A DNA stretch of 64,000 nt, taken from the NCBI GenBank assembly GCA_020002185.1, contig CM034535.1:72549684-72613683 (forward strand). The letters are read 5' to 3'. The stretch is from Paraescarpia echinospica (lineage: Eukaryota; Annelida; Polychaeta; Sabellida; Siboglinidae). A program made the translations under genes and the position numbers. The notes below the pieces were generated by a model. That model did no database searches, was not told the origin of the DNA, and was given only the letters and a program-made list of their open reading frames with translations. This document shows, piece after piece, positions 59,382 through 64,000 of this stretch (the stretch's first letter is position 1; each line of letters begins with the position of its first letter).

Positions 59382-61749
59382 GTATACATATATATATATA
59401 TAGAACAAAATATCACAAACGAACCCCCCCTCAGCAAAACCTGGTCACGGGCCTGCTAAGAACGATATGCTCCATCAGCCTGCACATAATTCATGTCAGG
59501 GAAATCGGTCTGTAGTTTACAGGATCGCTTTTGCTGCCTTTCTTGTATGCTGAAGTGACAAGAGCTGTGGTCCAGGCTTGTGGGAGTTTGCCGGAGGTGT
59601 AGGATAGCTGGAATATGTGTTAAATTATAGTGGATATTTCTCTGGCCGTCTCATCTAATACTTTAATAACGCATGTATTATAAAATTATATACGTATATA
59701 TATATATATATATATACGTATATATGTATAAACAGACAGAACGTCTCGAGCGCAAATGATCCTAACCATCGGTATTATCGTCGTCATCGTCGTCATCATC
59801 ATCGTAATGCGTTGCCACTACAACGATTTTAGCCATTAATATTACCATCACCATTGTTATTATTATTATTGTTATATAACTGTACGAGAAATACAATCGA
59901 TGTGTCGTCTGGCAGAGTGCCGGGAGACGCCCTTTGACCCGTGTGGCAAGCGGACATACTCGAGGACTTGCCGGAAGCTTCGTGTTGTGCCGAAGCCCAA
60001 CATCCTGGAGGCACTAGGTGGCGCAACCGTCGACATCCGGCGTAACGGGTTGAGCGACAACGACGTTATGGCGCTTTCTACGGCTCTTCTGGTAGCGTTT
60101 CTTAATAGATTTGTTAACACAATTTGCCAAAGGTCCATTATTACTGATGTGTGATTAATGTGGACTCGAAGTAAGCCAATCTCTTCCCTGTCCACAATAT
60201 TCATTCAAACGCCAGCCTCAGGCAGATACGTGCAAGATCAAATTCGATTTTTTTAATATGTTCAGATTGGTGACATTTATGCCTACAAGTGGTATTTCAA
60301 CCACTAATTTACCGATCTCTGTAGGATTATTGAATAATTCCTATGATATATAATTCACGGTGTCCTGTACTATTGCTATTTCATTTGACTTTATGATTAG
60401 TTAGAATGTCCAAGACAAGTAGTCTAGTAGACACGAATCATTGCGTAGACTTGTTAGGACACCACTGACAACTTCTTTGTCAGCCCTAATGTTGGCCGTA
60501 GTTTATGTGACGACAGGCTTATATGACAGCTGATTGTCACAATTGTATAGTATGTTATGTACACACTAGTCAAGCGTGTAGATATATGTCTATAACACAC
60601 GCGCCATCATCGCGATCAATGCGTGGTTATTATACACTGTACTACATGAGTCGATCACTATTTGTTAATTATAAAGTTGGCCGTATTTTCTGTGGCGATA
60701 TGTGACAGTTAAATGATTACAATTGTAGATCCTGTGTTATATTATGTACGAGTTAACCGCCCAGCGTGTAACTTTATGACACGCCAACTTCGCAAGCCAG
60801 GTGTGTTGTTTTTCAACGCTACCACTGGCATTTATTCCACGTAATGTATGGATGTGCGAGAAAACATTTGTATTCTGTCCCGTGATTAACAGAACCAGTT
60901 CAACTTCAAAGAGTAATTCGTGGAAATGAATGTTATTATCCGACCTGCAGTGACAAGCAGCTCACCAGCAGTCCTAAAACGCCTAAATCGGAAAGGTCGT
61001 AATTTGATTGGATAACACCTAGATGGCTAGTTCCACGTGTCAAAAGGTCGGTATGCCGAAATGTCGATATGCCAGGGGGTAGTGGTGTAGTCGATAGCTC
61101 CTGGCTCGAGAGGTAGTGATTTCTCGTTCACGATCTCTGCTTTCAGGACAACACGACAGTGTCTAAGCTGTGTTTGATCGAGAACCCACTAACGGAAAAG
61201 TCGTTTCATTTTCTCTTCCTTGCCCTTGCGGAAAACCTCTACATCACAACGCTGGTGCGTATTTCTTAACGTTTGCACAGCGACTAAATATGTTTTATTA
61301 ATCTCATAGATATAGGGGCCTATGACACCGGTTTATTGGCCACTGTTGTATTGCCGGATATTAGGGCCTATTCCCTGGTGGACTAACAACCTTACTCATA
61401 AAACAAACAAAATGTGCTTGGAATTAATCAAAAGGGAAATAGGAATATTGTTTAATTACGTTGCATATTTATACAAAAACACGGCATATTAAACAATATA
61501 ATGTATACGTTGCCGATTTTGGGCTATCAAATATAAGTTTATAAATAAATATATGATGTAAGAAGTATTTAATAATTGCCTACGATGCCGATTTTTTTAC
61601 TAAAGACTATTGTGACTATAAAACATGCACTCATTTGCAGGTTCTGCGTAATACCTGCTCGACTGACGAGACATGCGCACGCACATGCGCACAACTGTTG
61701 AATGAGACTTTGGTCGAGAACTCCACGATACAATCAGTCGATATGTCAG
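54332..61749 (+). CDS. LRRC74-like leucine-rich-repeat protein, 5' part (continues past the window)
   Basis: Four exons with matching phases: 54332-54446 (MDQGRVEAQGNGVE...YDTDVDDE), 59916-60091, 61147-61254, 61641-61749; about 169 codons so far. Exon 2 gives CGKRTYSRTCRKLRVVPK and GGATVDIRRNGLSDNDVMAL. Exon 3 gives VSKLCLIENPLTEKS. Exon 4 gives ENSTIQSVDMSG. These are ribonuclease-inhibitor-type LRRs in exons of 36 codons. The acidic DTD N-terminus and Tyr-x3-Cys-x4-VVP block resemble LRRC74A/B. Family function is poorly known; LRRs of this kind bind proteins. Intron 1 (5.5 kb) contains a nested LINE. The exon 4 donor (TCAG|GTGAGA) points to further exons beyond the LINE at 61830-63600. The exon 1 start is the first ATG before the acidic run; upstream non-coding exons are possible. 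Confidence 0.68.
56270..56725 (+). mobile_element. LINE/SINE 3' end inserted in the LINE, with hairpin and (TTTA)n tail
   Basis: The plus strand starts with a short coding relic (SQVFKTLEDS, resembling LINE ends of the FKKxLKTHLF type), then AT-rich UTR. It ends in a perfect 9-bp hairpin AGCGCCCGA / TCGGGCGCT, followed by ATATAAGTA and (TTTA)n. The hairpin-TATATAA end is shared with the SINE at 17008. Confidence 0.55.
57495..59440. mobile_element. 1.9-kb unclassified insertion inside the LINE
   Basis: It interrupts the RT between the RLMEHIVL and FHDCASS blocks. Near its left end are two related segments (CGAACCCACCTTCAAAAACG at ~57500 and GAACCACCTCCGAAAACGAA at ~57742), and the right end has ACAAACGAACCCCCCCTC, so short direct repeats mark the ends. 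The minus-strand frame 57603-57986 is open (MPCYKELAETAVKKG) but unrecognised. It includes TA runs at 59349-59401. Confidence 0.4.
59349..59402. repeat. (TA)n microsatellite
   Basis: TA repeats with ATACATA/TGTATACA interruptions; a second short run lies at 59693-59720. Confidence 0.9.
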
Positions 61750-61824
61750 GTGAGAATACAGCTCGACACCGAAGGTCTGTACATGTAGGTCGGAATGTGT
61801 GCGTGCGTGCGTGCGTGTGCGTGT

Positions 61825-63600
61825 GCGGGTAGTAGTAAGCCTCCTTGTCCCGAAGGACAATAGTTTCTGCGCATGAAGAGTCAATGATTGGAGGGGCAGC
61901 GTATGCTGTGACTCTGCAGGCCAATCCTTGAGTGACAGTAAGTGGAAACTGTTTCTGCAGACGTAATTCGATGACAAAACTGGTGCACCGTTCTCATGAT
62001 CCCTTCGTTGTCGTTTCTTCTCCATACAGGTTGCGTTTCGCTTTTCTTTGCTGGTTTTTATCTCCTCACGCACTGTTGCGCGCCATGTACTGCGATCTAT
62101 GGTAGCTGTCTCCCATGATGTTGTGTCGATGCTGCATGCTTTCACATGGCGTCGACACACATCCTTGAATCGAAGCAACGGGCGGCCGGTGGGTCTGGAT
62201 CCTACTTCAAGCTCACTATAGAGGATGTCTTTAGGGATTCTACCATCCTCCATGCGACACACGTGGCCGAGCCATCGCAAGCGACGCTCGCTGAGGAGAG
62301 CTTACATGCTGGGAGTGTTTGCCTGCTTGAACACTTCTGCATTTGGGAAGCGATCCTGCCTTTTCACTCCAAGAATGCGCAACGTAAGTGGGATGTGTTG
62401 AGACGACGCTCCTACCTTGTGTATGCTGCCCATGTCTCATTGTCGTACAACAGGATGCTGAAGACACAGGCTTTGCACACTTGAACCTTGGTGCGCCGTG
62501 TTACCATACCCTCGTGGTCAGCCTGGACATTGCAGAAGAAGCTTTACCTATACGTTTGTTGATCTCGGCATCAATGGAAAGGTTGCTGGTGATAATTGAG
62601 CCCAGGTAGGTGAAGTTTTGGACAACTTCTAAGGTGTGCTCATTGATGTTGATGAATGGAGCATTACGAACATCCTGGCCCATGGTGTTCGTCTTCTTAA
62701 TGCTGGTGGTTAACCCAAATTCTTTGCAGGCATCAGCAAACCTGTCTGTCATTCTCTGGCATTCTGCAGTGTGGGATGCAAGTGCAGCATCATCAACAAA
62801 AAGAAGTTCTCGAATGAGGCATTTGCGGATCTTGGTCTTTGCTTTCAGACGGGCCAGATTGGTGTGAATGTAGATTCCATCTTCAGTGATTCTGAAAGCG
62901 TGCGTAGCACCATTGAGAAGAATATGCCTAATAGGGTCGATACAATCACGCAGCCCTGTTTAACCCAGCTCCTGGTGGGGAAAACTTTCGAAGTTGCTCC
63001 TTCATACCGTACTGTGGCTTCCATGTTATCGTGGAAGGCTATGACCGTGTTCATCAGTTTTTGCGGGCAACCGATCTTTTCAAGTAGTTTAAAAAGGCCG
63101 CTCCTATTGACAAAGATCAAATGCTTTGGTCAGATCGATGAAGGCTATACAGAGTGGGACTTGCTGTTCGCGGCATTTCTCCTGCATCTGGCGCAAGGAG
63201 AAGAGCATGTCGATGGTGGATCTGTCTCTGCGAAAGCCACACTGAGCTTCGGGGTACACTCGCTCTGCCAGTTTCTGCAGTCTTTTCAGAGTGACTAGTG
63301 CAAAGGTTTTGCCCACAACACTGAGCGGTGAGATACCGCGGTAGTTGTTACTGTCGCTACGGTCACCTTTGTTTTTGTACAGTGTGATGATATTGGCGTC
63401 CCGCATGTCTTGAGGCACTGTGCCCTCCTCCCAGCACTGGCTTAAAAGTTCATGGAGCATGGTGAATAGCACAGGCTTGGCGCACTTGATGATCTCTGCA
63501 GGAATGCCGTCACTTCTCGGGGCTTTTCCATGAACCAGGCGGTCTATGGCATCACCAAGTTCTTCCACTGGAGGGGGTTCGTGTGCGGGTGCGGGTGGGT
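61825..63600 (-). mobile_element. LINE with RT and C-terminal Cys/His motif, near-complete RT
   Basis: The minus strand carries, in order: VHGKAPRSDGIPAEIIKCAK, NIITLYKNKGDRSDSNNYRG, AQCGFRRDRSTIDMLFSLRQ, LCIAFIDLTKAFD, SWVKQGCVIVSTLLGIFF, the catalytic FVDD, LTTSIKKTNTMGQD, YLGSIITSNLSID, RLRWLGHVCRMEDGRIPKD and a terminal CHSRIGLQSHSIRC zinc-knuckle-like end in a shifted frame. Several frameshifts and a few stops. This LINE type is widespread in marine animals. The 5' end and endonuclease are missing. It follows exon 4 of the LRR gene and should lie in its next intron. Confidence 0.9.
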
Positions 63601-63759
63601 GGGTGCATATTGCACATGCGTGTATGTATGTGTGTTTGTGTGTCACTGTGTGTGTTTGATCGTATGCACGTGTTCAGTTACCGACGCACTCAGCAGAAAT
63701 AACTGAACAATTTCATCATCTTCATTATGACTCGGATAATCGTCAACGAGTGATTGTAA

Positions 63760-63792
63760 GAGACAGCGAGAGAGAAAGAGAGAGAGAGAGAG

Positions 63793-63846
<54 letters not shown>

Positions 63847-63932
63847 TGTGTGTGTGTTTGTGTGTGTTTGTGTGTGTGTGTGTGCATATGTGTACGTGTG
63901 GGCATGCGTGCGTGAGTGCGTGAGTGCGTGAG

Positions 63933-63963
<31 letters not shown>

Positions 63964-63970
63964 TTGTTTG
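63760..63970. repeat. Compound microsatellite (GA)n-(GT)n-(GCGT)n
   Basis: GAGA run 63765-63796, GT run about 63797-63890 with a few TTTG interruptions, then GTGC/GCGT repeats to about 63964. ORFs across it are artefacts. Confidence 0.97.
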
Positions 63971-64000
63971 TTGGACCATACTTACACCAAAGGGCGGGTT

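Larger units (their letters stand above)
55847..59660 (-). mobile_element. LINE (CR1/RTE-like) split by two later insertions
   Basis: Minus-strand RT pieces are in the right order: 59660-59440 (IFQLSYTSGKLPQAWTTALV, NYRPISL, RLMEHIVL), 57490-56740 (DVIFSDFSKTFNKVPHRRLL, VPQGSVLG, IRLFADDSTLY, KLEYGAVAWNPYT) and 56239-55847 (RRRLQHQLTFFYKIKHNLLN, YAYSFYPRVIRAWN). About 1.9 kb (57495-59440) and about 0.5 kb (56240-56735) of foreign DNA separate them. Several frameshifts. The whole lies in intron 1 of the LRR gene, in opposite sense. Confidence 0.82.

Noticed and set aside
63690..63979. Thr-His repeat ORFs at the right edge
   Set aside because: Translation of the compound microsatellite.

Overview
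This is nuclear DNA of an animal, most likely a marine invertebrate (amphioxus-like or lophotrochozoan; the sequence does not decide). The evidence is multi-exon genes with GT-AG introns of 0.4-5.5 kb, AATAAA poly(A) signals, metazoan orthologues with conserved exon phases, and intron and intergenic space full of LINEs, a Penelope-like element, tRNA-derived SINEs, MITEs and microsatellites. No bacterial-style gene, rRNA, true tRNA or CRISPR was seen.

Five conserved genes can be assembled exon by exon. RNF181 (+, 392-5821, six exons, 155 aa) is a RING-H2 ubiquitin ligase. An hnRNP D/AB-type two-RRM protein (-, 7652-11537, nine exons, 355 aa) converges on it, and the two poly(A) signals lie 12 bp apart. 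IPMK, inositol polyphosphate multikinase (+, 19499-27075, five exons, 334 aa), comes next. DDX21/DDX50-type nucleolar helicase (+, 29651-44117, 14 exons, 751 aa) follows, with a 20-nt microexon for the Walker A motif. At the right edge is the 5' part of an LRRC74-like leucine-rich-repeat gene (+, 54332-61749, four coding exons, running off the window).

Layout: 1-6.5 kb RNF181, whose introns hold a MITE, a Penelope-like element and a LINE end. 6.5-11.5 kb hnRNP gene. 11.5-19.5 kb mostly unassigned sequence with a gypsy-type pol fragment, a SINE and a fold-back element. 19.5-27.2 kb IPMK with a CR1/L2-like LINE in intron 2. 28-29.2 kb a CR1-like LINE. 29.6-44.3 kb DDX21 with at least six mobile insertions in its introns; one is a possible TTAA-flanked DNA transposon that carries its own two-exon gene. 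45-46.3 kb a tandem pair of unrecognised 62-aa two-helix membrane ORFs on the minus strand. 47-49.3 kb LINE debris. 50.1-53.3 kb a satellite-like block (203-bp higher-order repeat, tetranucleotide arrays, 295-bp tandem duplication, GT run). 54.3-64 kb the LRR gene, whose first intron holds a LINE that has itself been split by two later insertions, and whose downstream intron holds another LINE.

The genes do not form a pathway. RNF181, hnRNP D/AB, IPMK and DDX21 are ordinary housekeeping genes for protein turnover, mRNA metabolism, inositol phosphate signalling and ribosome biogenesis. The most novel candidate is the tandem pair of 62-aa membrane ORFs near 45.5-46.3 kb. The TTAA-flanked segment with an acidic 83-aa spliced ORF is second.
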